Source: Crocodylus rhombifer
Taxonomy: Eukaryota > Chordata > Crocodylia > Crocodylidae
Direction of reading: 5' to 3'
Length of the DNA stretch: 64,000 bases
NCBI GenBank assembly: GCA_038503035.1
Contig: JAVSML010024434.1
Span: forward strand, 660,177 to 724,176
Within the stretch, counting starts at the first letter, position 1. Each line of letters starts with the position of its first letter. A program made the translations under genes and the position numbers. Below, in pieces: positions 12,799 to 23,709 of the stretch. The notes under the pieces were generated by a model, which ran no database searches, was not told where the DNA came from, and saw nothing but the letters and a program-made list of their open reading frames with translations.

Positions 12799-13578
12799 GC
12801 CCCTTACAGACAAACTGGTTCAGAGAAGCATGACATTTTTGTAGGCAACAACCTACTTCATCAGATGCTATGAATGGTGTCACTGTTTCCTAACTATTGC
12901 CTCTTCACAGGTGTGGAGCTCCACATCCCAGATGGCCTCGATCCACAGACTCACCATAAATCAAAGCAAACCCTTTCCTACAATATCTCTTCTTTGGGCA
13001 CTCTGGATATATAACTTGACTTGGCAGATACATGTGAGAGGTGTACCATGCAACACAGACTGTGCACAGGATGCTACAAGTTACTTTTTACTTAGACAAC
13101 ACAAAAAGTTTACAAATCTAAACAAAATGATAAGCCCCAAATGCATTTTTCTACCTCAGTCTGGAGCATTCTTTGGGCTTAGATCATTGTCCTCTTGGAT
13201 GTTCAGGATCTTTCTTTTGGCTTCCCTCAGTATCACGGAGCCTTTCTAGATGAGCTAGCTTTCCATAACTTCTTTTAAACTGAGCCTGCCTGCATGAAAG
13301 CCTGAGTGTGTCTTCCTTTATCCTGCCCAAAGTTTTCTATGTGGTTCTCTACTGGAGTTTATATGTCCCTCCACTAACACCAGATTATTTGATCACTCTG
13401 TGGGAATTTCCAGTTTCCCAAAATCCAGCCCCTCCCGGGATGTTTGGGGCAAACTGATTCTCCTAGAGTTTGGTCAGAGCAATGTCATAAAAAGAAACAA
13501 TTCCCTCTCGTTCCTGAGGTAGTCAAGATGTGGCAATGTCCCTGACAACAGCTGGGGGATTCCATAACAGTGCAGAAG

Positions 13579-14877
13579 CATAGGGGGATTCATGCACGGG
13601 CCAGCTGGGCACGACCCCAGGGGCCCCTACCAATTTGAGGCCCCCAGATCCTCATCAGCAGGGAAGCAGAACTTGGGTTTTGCTCTGGGCGCATTTGTGC
13701 CCAGTTTAAAACCTTAGCTTTCACATTTCTTTTGCTGCTGTAGCTGGGCCCCTCCCCTAGTGGGGCTGGGGCAGGGGGGCAGGCTGGGGCCAGGCCAGCC
13801 AAGAGTGCTGCACAGCGTTGCACCTTTGCAGGCAGGCAGCGGTGCTGAGGGGGCTATAGCTCCCCAAAATTCAACTTAGCCCCCTGTAGCCACCCATCCC
13901 AGCGCTACCACCTGCCTGCAGAGGCATGCCGCAGCACTCCTGGCCTGAGCCAGCCCGGCCCCGTGCATGGCACCACAGACACGACTGGGCAACGGCTCGT
14001 GGTTTGGGGGGTGGGGAGAGGGGGCTACCTCAGAGTGACTGAGAGTGGGAGAGGGGAGTGATCCTGTGTGGGGAAGTGTGTGACTGGGTGTGTGTTTGTG
14101 TGCATCTGTGTGTGTGCTTCTGTGTGCATCTGCTTGTGTCTGTGTCCATCTCTGTGTTCATCTGTGTGCCTGCTTGTGTCTGTATGTGTGTGTGCGCAGC
14201 TGCTTGTGTCTGTTTGCATTTGTATGTGTGCATCTGGGTGTGCGCATATCTGTGTGCATGTGTACAAGCATCTGTGCATCTGTGTGCATCTTCATCTATG
14301 TCTGTGTGCATGCATCTGTGGATGTGTGCATGTCTGTGCATCTGTATGCTTTGGTTTCTCTGTGTATGCATTTGTATGTGCGTCTATGTGCCTGTGTGCA
14401 TGCGTGTGTGTGCACGGGTGTGCATGCATGCCTGCACACATATCTATTTATTGCAGGGAGAGTATGTTTGTCTCTGTGTGTCCATGTGCAGAGAGTGAGC
14501 GAGTAGAGTGTGCGCTTATTTGTGTATGCACATGTCTGTGTGTGTGTACCTGTGTTTGTGGCAGGGAGATTGTGTTTGTGTCTGTGTCCACATGCAGAGA
14601 GTGAATGACAGTAGACTGAATGGCTGTCTGTGTGAATACCTGTATGCGCATGCCTGTTTGTGCGTGTATGTTTGGCCATAGCAAGGGAGGGGGGTGGAGA
14701 GCAGGGAGAAGAGGGGGGCATGTGCCCACCCAATCCCAGCCAGCAGGGTCCACCCAGCCTCCCCTGGCACCACCAGGAGGAGAAGAGGACCATCCCCTGC
14801 GGCCCAGCTCCCATGGGGGGAGGGGGACTCCAATTTTGTGTTTTCCCAGGGCCCCAGTACACCTTAATCCGCCTCTG
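13579..14877. mobile_element. hAT-like element carrying a GT-rich block
   Basis: The left end CATAGGGGGATT pairs with the right end AATCCGCCTCTG, close to a CAGAGGCGGATT-type terminal repeat. The flanks TGCAGAAG (13571-13578) and CACAGAAG (14878-14885) match at 6 of 8 positions, consistent with an old 8 bp duplication. The outer parts are rich in GGGCCCC. About 590 bp of the interior is a degenerate TGTGTGCATCTG repeat. No transposase is encoded. Confidence 0.65.
14074..14660. repeat. Degenerate GT-rich (TGTGTGCATCTG-like) repeat block
   Basis: About 590 bp of alternating purine-pyrimidine DNA is built from variants of a roughly 12 bp TGTGTGCATCTG unit. All three plus frames are open over long stretches (up to 178 codons) and all translate to Cys/Val/His-rich low-complexity peptides. 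That is the signature of a simple repeat, not a gene. Confidence 0.9.
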
Positions 14878-15196
14878 CACAGAAGCATTCTATAATAGAG
14901 ATTTTTGTGAATACAATAAATTCTAATCAATACAATCAATAGTTGTTCATAGATTCTCCAAATCATCACAAATTCTCACTGAGTTTTATTTAAACCACAT
15001 TCACTTGCTTTAGTTTGTCATTTGGCCAGCCAGACTCTTGCAAGGTGTTGTGACATGGACACCACAATATGTAATGTTTGATTTTGACCATTTTGGGGCA
15101 GGGGTGAAGAGGATAGGGAAATTAACCTTGCTGTGGGATTTGTTTTGTGTTTTGTTTTGTTGTACAATTAAGATTTGTATCTTGTATGTACTATCA

Positions 15197-15479
15197 CAGT
15201 GGTTATCAACCTTTTCAGACTCAAACTACCCCTCTTTTTTACTATAGAAAAATAATAGGGCAATTCTTCCGTTGCAAAGAACTCATAAAACCCACAACAG
15301 GTCAAAATGTTTTTGACACTGTGGATTCCTATTCAAAATCTCTGGGTTTATCTTGTGAATCATATGTAGGTGTTAGCACACCTAAAAATCCTGATCTTTT
15401 GTCCCCACCCCACACACACACCCTTAAAAGGATTTTGTGGTGCCTCAGGATGCCATAGCACTCAGGTTGAGAATCACTG
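15197..15479. mobile_element. hAT-like MITE, copy 1 of a three-copy family
   Basis: The terminal repeats are CAGTGGTTATCAACCT and, at the right end, AGGTTGAGAATCACTG. The interior contains TCTCTGGGTTTATCTTGTGA, which recurs in inverse orientation at 19338-19550 and 26272-26450. The flanking 8-mers do not match (TACTATCA and CGCTAGCT), so the duplication has decayed or one end is displaced. Confidence 0.75.
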
Positions 15480-18400
15480 CGCTAGCTCTCAGTCCAAATT
15501 TTCAAAATTGTGCATACAAAAATTAAGTTGTGTATATAATTTGCGTGTGTACACACTACAGTTGTGTGTACAGTCAAAGTAACTAGACACCCAAGCCAAG
15601 ACCTTGATTCTCCAAGGTATACCATTTGGACATACCCTTGTGATCCTGCTGAATTCCGTTAGCTTCAAATGGACTCCATGCAGAGGCAATATTGTGATCT
15701 AGGTGAGCAACTGCACTTCACATTTATATATATATGCCTCAGTGCAAAAAAATCCACCTTAACTATACTATCTTCTGTTTAGCTATTCTTGGCCCATTAT
15801 TGTATAATTAGACAGCAGTCAGAGCTTAAGACAGACATTTCAGTACAGTAAAGTAGAAGTATAGGATCGTTAATATTGAAGACCCCAGTCCTGAAATCCT
15901 TACTCCCTGGCACTGATGGAGATTTAACCCAATGACTGCAGGGCATGGCCAACAGAAAGTATAAGAAAAATTGCAATTATTAAATTTAAAAACACTATTC
16001 AGTGTTCACCTATCATTCCTATACTGCTTGCTTTAGGCAGCAATCTTTGCCATTTTGTAGCGCTGCTGAAGCACAAACTGTAAGTGGATCCTGTTGCTTG
16101 CTTAGGTTTTATTAATACTCTAGCTACTCTGCAGCTGTTGATACCATTTTGGAATGCAAACATCAGCACTGCTCCATCCTCACCTCTCTAGACCTATGCA
16201 GCCTGTAGCAAATTCTGTGGGTCTAGGCCAGTTAACCCCCGCAACATGGATTGTAGTTTAGGGACTGTTCAGCAGAAAGATCAGTTTCCTTTATAGGTTC
16301 TGCACATTGATCTCACCGCCATGTATACAGACCCCTCTGGCCCTGCCTGTCATGGTATGGACTGAGGCACTTTCTGTATTCACCTAATCTTTAAGAAATC
16401 CATACAGACTTTGCAATGACAGAATCATGCTGCCTAGGTATGACTGGCTTACTGGCAGACACAGGGGATACAAAACATAAGGAACTGGTTTTGAAGGTAA
16501 TGCCAAGGTGATGAACAAAGACAAAAAATGAGAAGCCCAATTTAGGAAGGGAGAAATTCTGCAAATAAAAGCATCTTAAAAGGCAACTACTGAGTGAGTT
16601 CAGAATCAAGTCCCTTTTCCCTCAGTAGCTGTGTCTGACTATTCAGGGCTGAAAATGCAAGGGTTTATGGGGATTTCTAACTATGATCAAATAGTGTTAT
16701 GTATGTTTTCATTCTCCCCTTTGTTGAAGTCCATGCACCCCTTGCAGATTTCCTTCTAAATTCCTTTAATCTGTCCTGTGAAACATAACTCAATGGTGAC
16801 GCGGATCTGAATTCCTTCCTGGTTACAGACATGGGGCCAAAGTTCTTCTTTCCTTTGCTACGAAGCATGTAAAGGTTTCTTCTAATCTGTCACATTCACT
16901 TGTTAACTTCTCTTCTTCCTCAGTAAGAATGCTCTCCTCTCTTTTTGCTAGGATTCTCAGTTTCAGATAAAGTGGGTAAGACTTTTTCAAGCACGAGTGT
17001 TTTCTTTGGCACTGTATCTGCCTTTTTCGTACTCCGTGTTCAATCTTTCCTCTTCTGCTACTATCTCCTACAGATACTGTTTTGCCAAATGCAGTCTTCT
17101 CTGTTATGTGTCAGATTTATTTTGGACAAAATTCAGAATGCAATCAGAATTGGTCAGAATCTCATGCATAAATGTGAGTGTTCTAGTGTCTTATTTGTCA
17201 CAATGCGATTATCTTGTGTTCCACAAAATATTATTTGCCCAACAAAAATTACTTTTTATTTGTGAAAGAGGCAAAACTCATCTGTGTGTGTGCTTCACAT
17301 CTTTTTCTTGTCAGCATAAACAGTAGAAATATATACATTTGTTTATATAAAAATGAATACATATTCATATTTACATAGTAAGGGATCATTATGGAAAACA
17401 CTTATTAACAAGGCTAATGCATAATGCCTCAAGTACTTTAATTAAAAAGATTACTTTATGGTAGTAAGCAATGTACCAGCAGTACATTTTTGAAGGATGA
17501 AGCCCTAGCTGTAGATTTTATAATTCAGAGGCAAGTATTTGTATCTTATGAGGGTTAAAATATTAACATTCATGAGTGATTATTAAAAATGAGACTAAGT
17601 AAATACATTCCTGATTACAACCCTAATTCTTTAGGTGAATGCTTTCCATTCCAGTGCCTAAAGCATTAGTGCTTACAGATCAATCAGGATCAGCCACTTG
17701 GTGATGAAATACTATTCCAGTCAATGTGTTAGGCCCTTGTGCTCCAAAGTATCTCCTTATAAATAGGGGTCTACTTAACTCCCAAAGAGACAAAGCAATT
17801 TTCATGGCTTCCTCACAGCATGAAAAGCTGATTTGGTAGGCATTTCCTGACAGCCCTGTCCCTTACCACTGATTGGTGGAGTGGCATATACTATAAATAT
17901 TATAATTTAAATACAAACTTAAATATATTATAAATGTTACATGTAATGTTCTACAAAAAGTTTTTAAAAATACTAATTAATTCTAACTTTAATAGAAACA
18001 TTTACACTTTGCTGACTGGCGCCTTCACTTAGTCTACGTCACCAGCACACAGTAACCTCTCAATCACATGATCTATGGCTGCAGCGATTGTCACATTATC
18101 TTTGTAACGCAGTAAACGCTGGGGCATTCTAAAACAGTGTATTATATGAATAACATGCTGGGTGGCGGGGGAGGTTTAGGTTGATTTCATGGGAAATTGT
18201 GGCCAATGCAATATTTCCTGGTGATTGTGGACAATGCCGGTTTTTTGTGGTTTCTGCAAAACTGGAAATTAAGTAGATCCATATCTACAAACCATTCCCA
18301 AAGCAACACCACTCTGACTTCTCAAAGTTCTTGTTATTGCCTTATACACTCCATCAGCTCTTGTATTCAAACTGAATTTAAAAGCATGTAAATCCTGTTT

Positions 18401-19337
18401 GATTTTGACCACAGAATAAAAATATAGTCAGTTGGAGGATAATAAAGCTCCACTCAGCTCTTTAGGGTTCTTTGCATGCTGATGGTGGCAATCAGAAGTT
18501 AATCACTTCTGATCTTTACGCATTATTTATCTCGGTTACTCTAAAATGATTGCTGTGTAATGCTTCACCTTGTCCACATGCCCATATATTCCTGCTGGAA
18601 GTTGCACCTCTTGGGTTGAAGTTGCAAGACAAAGGAGCATTCAGAGGTGCACTGAAGAATACATTCAGGATGGTACATATTAAAACACATCTTATAATTA
18701 AACAGGTCTCCACTTAAAAGGTGTTGAAGATACATTACTAGATAGAGAGCTTATGCTTGCATGGCAGATCGTTACCCATGTAATAATAAACCAATTGGAA
18801 TAAAGACTATGCTATACCCTACTCCCCTCCCTGCTCACCATATATCTTCTCCTCTTGTACCTTGCAGCACTCAGCTTTATGTTTTCCATCACACTGCCTC
18901 CAGCCACTGCTACGCTGTCATCCCTCAAGAGTCCCTTGTTTCCTTTTCACACCTCTCTCAAACTTCTCCCTCTTTTTCCTCCTCCTCCATATCAATGAGG
19001 GCCCCTCCTGAAGCCAGATCTGGTTGTATTTACACTGTAAACAGCTATGGGGCAGGGAACAGCTTGGGAAAACCTTGTTAGATCCTGCACAGCTTGTAAA
19101 AGGTCTAGGCAAATCTCTTGCCACCCACCTTCCCCCTAGGATAAACTGAATTCTTCCCATGGGGTCACCAGGGTGCGTTATTGCAGTTGCCAGTTCAGTG
19201 CAATTACTTTGCAAAGTTGATTGTTCACATTGAAAAGCCAGCGGACAGAACATACCTCAGATGATGTGCTTGCAGTGTAAAACAATGCCTTCCGGCCCTG
19301 TCTAGAAGGCAGCCAGGCATCAGAGAAGGGTTTAAGG

Positions 19338-19550
19338 CAGCGATTCCCAACCAGACTGCCACAGCACCCAGGGCTGCCATGGGATCCTTGGAAGGGTGCC
19401 GCTGGGTGCTGCACAACTCTAGGAGTGCAGACACCTGCGCCTGATTCACAAGATAAACCCTGAGATTTCAAATAGGAACCTAAACAGTCCAAAATGCTCT
19501 GCCCTGCCATGGTTTGAGTTTCTTGCAACGAAAGAATTGCTTGGTTATTT
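19338..19550. mobile_element. hAT-like MITE, copy 2, inverted and truncated
   Basis: It begins CAGCGATTCCCAACC and carries TTCACAAGATAAACCCTGAG, the reverse complement of the landmark in the copy at 15197-15479. The far terminal repeat is missing. It sits about 330 bp from the RIMS4 exon, on the intron side. Confidence 0.65.
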
Positions 19551-19597
19551 TTCTTTAGTCAAGAAGGAGCCATAGCTAAGGCCTGGTGTTTTTTTGT

Positions 19598-19790
19598 GGG
19601 GGGGGGGGGGTGACAGAGACCACTGGGGCCCTGAGCCCGTGGAGGGGGGCTCAGCCCACTGGGGGGGAGCATGAGCCCACCGTTGGGTGGAGCTATGAGG
19701 CCACCGTGGGGGGGTGACCACTATGAGGCCACCGTGGGGGGGGGGGGGAAATCATGAGCCTACCGGGGGAATGAGCCCCGCGCTCCTCGC
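19598..19790. repeat. G-rich minisatellite next to RIMS4 exon 1
   Basis: About four to five imperfect copies of a roughly 30 bp unit can be seen. Each contains a version of ATGAGCCCACCGTGGGG or CTATGAGGCCACCGTGG. Two runs of 13 G occur at 19598-19610 and 19736-19748, with several shorter G runs between. The array ends about 90 bp inside intron 1 from the RIMS4 donor. G is on the plus strand, which is the template for the minus-strand gene, so a transcript would be C-rich here. Such tracts can form quadruplexes and commonly vary in length. Confidence 0.7.
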
Positions 19791-19878
19791 CCCCCGCAGC
19801 CGAAGCAGAAGCGCGAGGCCCCGCCGCGCAGCCCCGGGCAGCGCCGCCTCCCGCGCCCGCCGCCCGCCCGGCGCTCAC

Positions 19879-19975
19879 CCGCGTCCTCCTCGTCGAAGCT
19901 GTTCATGCAGGGGAAGTAGATGGCCAGCGCCTCGAAGGAGGCGGACAGGCTGAGGCGGCTCTGCGAGCGCTCCAT
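19879..19975 (-). CDS. RIMS4: RIMS4 first coding exon (RIM4-gamma), partial gene
   Basis: This exon encodes the N-terminus of RIMS4, the short RIM-gamma protein. RIM-gammas carry a single C-terminal C2 domain and are linked to presynaptic vesicle release and neurite shape (family knowledge). The 32 codons plus one base read MERSQ, then SRLSLSASFEALAIYFPC, then MNSFDEEDA. From memory this matches human RIMS4 almost exactly (human has DDEDA where this has DEEDA). The exon ends GACGCGG followed by GTGAGC at 19878-19873, a good donor, giving a phase 1 junction as expected before the next Asp codon. The start at 19975 is the only in-frame ATG I see; the frame stays open upstream to a GTG at 20071. 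Its Kozak context is weak at -3 (T) but has G at +4. The remaining exons, including the C2 domain, should lie beyond base 1. Identity is very likely; transcript structure is inferred. Confidence 0.93.
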
Positions 19976-20420
19976 GAAGAGCCCGGGCGGCCCGGGGGCT
20001 CCGCCGGGCGCCTCGGCCGTGGCCGCCGCCGGCTTGGCCAGCTTGGCCGCCCCATTCTTCACGCGCAGCACGGCCCGCGGCGTCTTGGCTGCTGCGGGCC
20101 CGCTCCGGCCCGGCCCGGCGCGGCGGGACAGCGGCGGCGGCGGCGGCTGCGGCCCGGCGGCGGCACCTGCTGCTGCTACCGCCGCGCTGCGCTCCTGCCC
20201 TCGGCGCGGTCCCTGCCTCTCCGCCGGCGGCGCGGGGCGGGGGCTGCCGTGAAGTCATCCTCGCACGGCGGCACCGCCAATCAGGGCGGCCGCGGCGGCG
20301 GGGGGAGCCCGACGCGCCGCCCGCGTTAAAGGGGCCGGGCAGGCTCCGGCCCTCGCCCCCCCCCCGCTCCTGCTGCCTCGGGGCGTCCGCGGGAGCCAGC
20401 GACAGGCCGGGGAGGGGGTA

Positions 20421-20460
20421 AAAAAAAAAAAAAAAAGGCAGGGGCACGTGCCGGTGCACC
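20421..20460. repeat. A tract in the RIMS4 5' region
   Basis: Seventeen A at 20420-20436 interrupt otherwise GC-rich CpG-island DNA. It is a simple homopolymer (T run in the RIMS4 sense) about 450 bp upstream of the start codon. Confidence 0.85.
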
Positions 20461-20719
20461 CCGGGGAGGGAGGATGCAGGCAGCGAGGGAGCAGGAGCGG
20501 CAGAGCCAGAGCCAGCCCCGGGGGTTAGTACCCTTCCCTTCCCCACTTCCCCCGTCTCTTCCCCTCCTGCTGCCTCCCTCGCCTCTCCCCTCGGCTGCTT
20601 CTCGCCCCGGGCCCCTTCCATCTTCCCGGCCCCGGCCCGCCCGTCGCAGGGGTCACCTCCCTCGCTCGTGCTCCGTGCTGCCGGGTCGGGAGGGGAGTGG
20701 TGCCCTGTCCAAGGTACTA

Positions 20720-23309
20720 GGCTCTTTTCTTCTCTGAGCAGGGACAACAAAGGTGGGTGATGTCCCCAGTGCCCAGGCTGGCGAGCAAGGGAGTTTTTAC
20801 TTGTCCTCTCCTCCCCAAAGCCAGGTGGGAAGAGGAAGGGGAAGGGGGAACAAAGCGTGACAGACCCAACAAATCACTAAGGCGGGCAGCCCAGCCTTGG
20901 TTTCCCTGACTGGGTGAACACAGGCAGCAGAGTGCCCCCTTAGCTCTGCCCTTAGCTGAGTATTAGCCCCGTCCAACCTAGCCTCTGTCCTCCCCTGTCT
21001 TTGAAGAGGAGATGCCAGGCCTGGAGTCCCTCTGCCAAGTCCCACTCTGCTGTTCGGTTCAAGTGCAGGAGTTTCTTCTGCTACACAATACACTCTGGGC
21101 CCTTAGAGATTTAAAAGTGATCATGAGTTTTTTCCTACATCCGTTGTTTCGTAATTAAGAGCTGGAACCCTTACAAGCAAGCCTTTTACAGTATAAGAGG
21201 GCTGAAAATGTTTGTGTTCTACGTTCAGCTACTGGAAAATGAGATCCTCTCTCTAGACTTGTGAACCAAATTGTAGGACACTCTAGCAGGGATATAAATC
21301 CCAGAAGATGGTTCTAAAAATCTATTTGTCTTTTGGATTCTCCCCCAAAAAGTATTTCTAACAGAAAGCCCTTCATCTGGATTGGATCAGTGACATTCGG
21401 CAGTGTTTCTATAGCTTCCCAGTGCAATTTTGTGTGTGTGTAAACCAAGCTTCTTTTGGTGTCATAGAGTTATGACAAGCTATATAGCCTAGGGTTAGGC
21501 GAAGATATATTGCACTAGTTTTTCCTTACTGCTTTACTTCACAATAGCTGGAATAGCCTAGTAGCTTGGACCCTGCAATATGGATTTTACTGAATTAGGC
21601 CAAGAATATTTCTGTTGTTTTCGTAAGATGTTAGAGGGGCATTTGGGCCAGTAAGTCATTATTACCCTGCACTTGCAGGAACTCAGTGTTCCTGAAAGAT
21701 AAATGAGCCATCATTTAGAATACAGAGAAACTCCATTGACCAATGGGAAAATAAGCACCTTGCCTAATGCGTGGAATATTTGTCATAAAAATATATCCCA
21801 ACACAGTAGTAGTCAAACGTGCACTCACAGGAAGGTTACAGCATTTGTTGTTCTATGCTACATCCCCCTGGATACATATTTCTTGCCTGGCTGCCTCTGC
21901 TGTCATAGCTAAGAGCTAACTAATCTGAAAAGAAATTCAGACATCTCGTGCATCACACACTATGCTGAGAACCTCCGCTCTCAGTCCAGTGTGTTTCTAG
22001 CTCCAGGACAGATGATTCTTTCCACATGGCAAGCAGATGAAGGCCCTGCTAGCAACAGAAAAATCCATGTCTCCTTCACTTCTATAAATTTATATTTTTG
22101 TTAAGAATTATCTCCAGTCAGCCATAACAAAGGGAGCTCTCAGTCTCCTTGGAGAAGTCTGAACCAAACTAGGCCAGGAAAGCATTAAAATCCCGCATTA
22201 AAATCCCCCAGAGCGATAGATCCCTGCTGCCTCCCTTCATCCTTAGCACTGTGGCCTCTTTCCTTATAAGCCTGACTTTTCAGGCATTGAAATCACTATC
22301 TGAAAGTACCCTAGTTCCAGGCAGAAAGCACATACATTCAAATGATTTCCCTTGATTGCTGATAGGAGGGTAAAAATAGATTTGAAAGTTGCTTTTTTCT
22401 CAGCCTTTTTTCTCACAAGCAAGCAGATGACTCTCATTCATCTGGAACAATGCAGTGGAACCATGGCAGTGCTTCTTCAGCAACACAGGGATCAGCCAGC
22501 CAGTAAGCAGCACCCTGAAATCAATATGTCTGTGATGAAGGCATCAGGTCTCTATATCCTTTTCCAACTTCTAGATCAAGCTGGTTTGGCAGCATCTGAT
22601 TTGACAGACTGATTGAAATGTGGAGGGCTGCTCTAGCAAAGGGGCAAATTCTAGTCCATTTCTCAAAGACTACTTCTTGGGGTTTATCTTTTGGTAAACA
22701 ACACCCAGAATCACTGGCTCCAGATCAAAAGTACCAGCTGTCCTGAGGAGCTGAGCATTGCTCACTCAGGAAGCTCAAAAGCAGCGTAGGCACAATTGCA
22801 TCATTTGCTCTCATTTACGTGAAGGAATCTCTACACATCCTGGGTATTCTGTGCAACTCAAACCTCAGATGGGAGGCGAGTTGGAGGCATATCCCTTGAC
22901 ATCCCCTTGGTGTCCTCAATATGAGGTGATCTTCCCTGGAGATGCATGGAAAGAATGTCACCAACACTCTCATTCTCTTCACCTGTTGTGGTAACTAATG
23001 CCAGCACAAGTAACATGTGCAAACATGACACCTACCTTTGCTATTGCAAAATATAGTTCTGGAACCAGCACATCCAGAAAAGAAGTTGGTATAGATTAGT
23101 CCCCTGTAACAATGCAACAGAATTCAAGCTTGCTGCAAATTAACCTCAGAGGAGGAGGTTGTACCAAACTTGTACTAAACTACAAAACTTCAGATGATAA
23201 CAAGATTGGGTGGTTTGAAGTCAATTGTTCATTGGCATCAGTAAGCTGAGATGTAACTGAAGAACTGATACTTGCATAGGTTGTTCTTGATTTTATTTAC
23301 ATGCTCAGT
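20720..23309. other. Upstream intergenic unique DNA
   Basis: I see no gene, no clear repeat and no RNA gene here. The open frames are short and their composition matches the surrounding non-coding DNA. Any upstream control elements of RIMS4 would be expected in this stretch, but none can be named from sequence alone. Confidence 0.5.
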
Positions 23310-23705
23310 GGGTAAGTCTACATGTTCATTAATGCACTTTTGCTAATGCACATTAAAACTTAGTACCTCTGGGTGCCTGTACATGAGCGTAGAGGCTGCT
23401 CCGATATATTGTAATTACAGTGCATAACAGCAGACTGAATTACTCGAATCAGCTGGAGCATGGTCATTACCATGCTCCAGCCAGCATCTGCATATCATGT
23501 ATCAGTGTCCCCACACTTTAAAAATGGATGTGGACAGTGTCCCCATGCTTCAAAAATACTGGTGAAGGTACCTTAACTAAAGCTCATTTGATAAGCTTTA
23601 GTTAAAGCACCACCACCACCATTTTGAAGTGCAGGGACACTGATACATGAGATGCTCTGGGTGCTTTAATTAGAATGGCATTAAAGCACACATGTAGATG
23701 CACCC
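23310..23705. mobile_element. MITE-like repeat, copy 2 (relative at 11451-11712)
   Basis: The ends are inverted: GGGTAAGTCTACATGT at the left, and the right end reads, in reverse, GGGTGCATCTACATGT. The interior has a hairpin, TTAACTAAAGCTCATTTGAT then AAGCTTTAGTTAA. It also has a repeated block, CAGTGTCCCCA, present twice on one strand and again inverted as GGGACACTG. No coding capacity. The target duplication is not clear. Confidence 0.75.
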
Positions 23706-23709
23706 AGTA

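Larger units (their letters stand above)
1..19878 (-). other. RIMS4: RIMS4 intron 1 (partial; runs off the left edge)
   Basis: Downstream of the donor at 19878 (leftwards for this minus-strand gene) I found no sequence matching the next RIMS4 coding segment, whose conserved core reads STETGLAVEM. Human RIMS4 spans tens of kilobases, so a first intron over 19.8 kb is plausible. Listed repeats occupy parts of it. Stretches with nothing I recognise are 1-2212, 2613-4650, 5440-6780, 7075-8155, 8360-9050, 9910-10260, 10940-11450, 12800-13570, 14890-15195 and 15490-19335. These are mostly AT-rich unique DNA without sustained coding frames. An exon lacking an obvious match could still have been missed. 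Confidence 0.7.
19780..20720. promoter_or_regulatory. CpG island promoter of RIMS4
   Basis: This stretch is very G+C rich and dense in CpG, unlike the AT-rich DNA on both sides. It spans the RIMS4 first coding exon and about 740 bp upstream of the ATG. A CCAAT motif sits at 20277-20281 on the plus strand, so it is inverted relative to the gene. GC-box-like GGGGCGGGG occurs near 20233-20242, and no TATA box is evident. A 17-base A run lies at 20420-20436. CpG-island promoters of this kind usually start transcription at several points and may fire in both directions. The exact start site and the 5' UTR cannot be read from sequence alone. Confidence 0.8.

Noticed and set aside
14030..14371. His/Thr-rich minus-strand frame (113 codons)
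   Set aside because: Complement of the same GT-rich repeat.
14058..14604. Open frames of 138-178 codons rich in Cys and Val, in all three plus frames
   Set aside because: They follow the TGTGTGCATCTG repeat. All frames being open at once shows repeat origin, not a metallothionein-like or keratin-like gene.
19875..20750. 291-codon open frame across the CpG island, overlapping RIMS4 in another frame
   Set aside because: GC-rich DNA is short of stop codons. The product is Arg/Gly/Ala/Pro-rich with no domain, and the frame has no conservation evidence.
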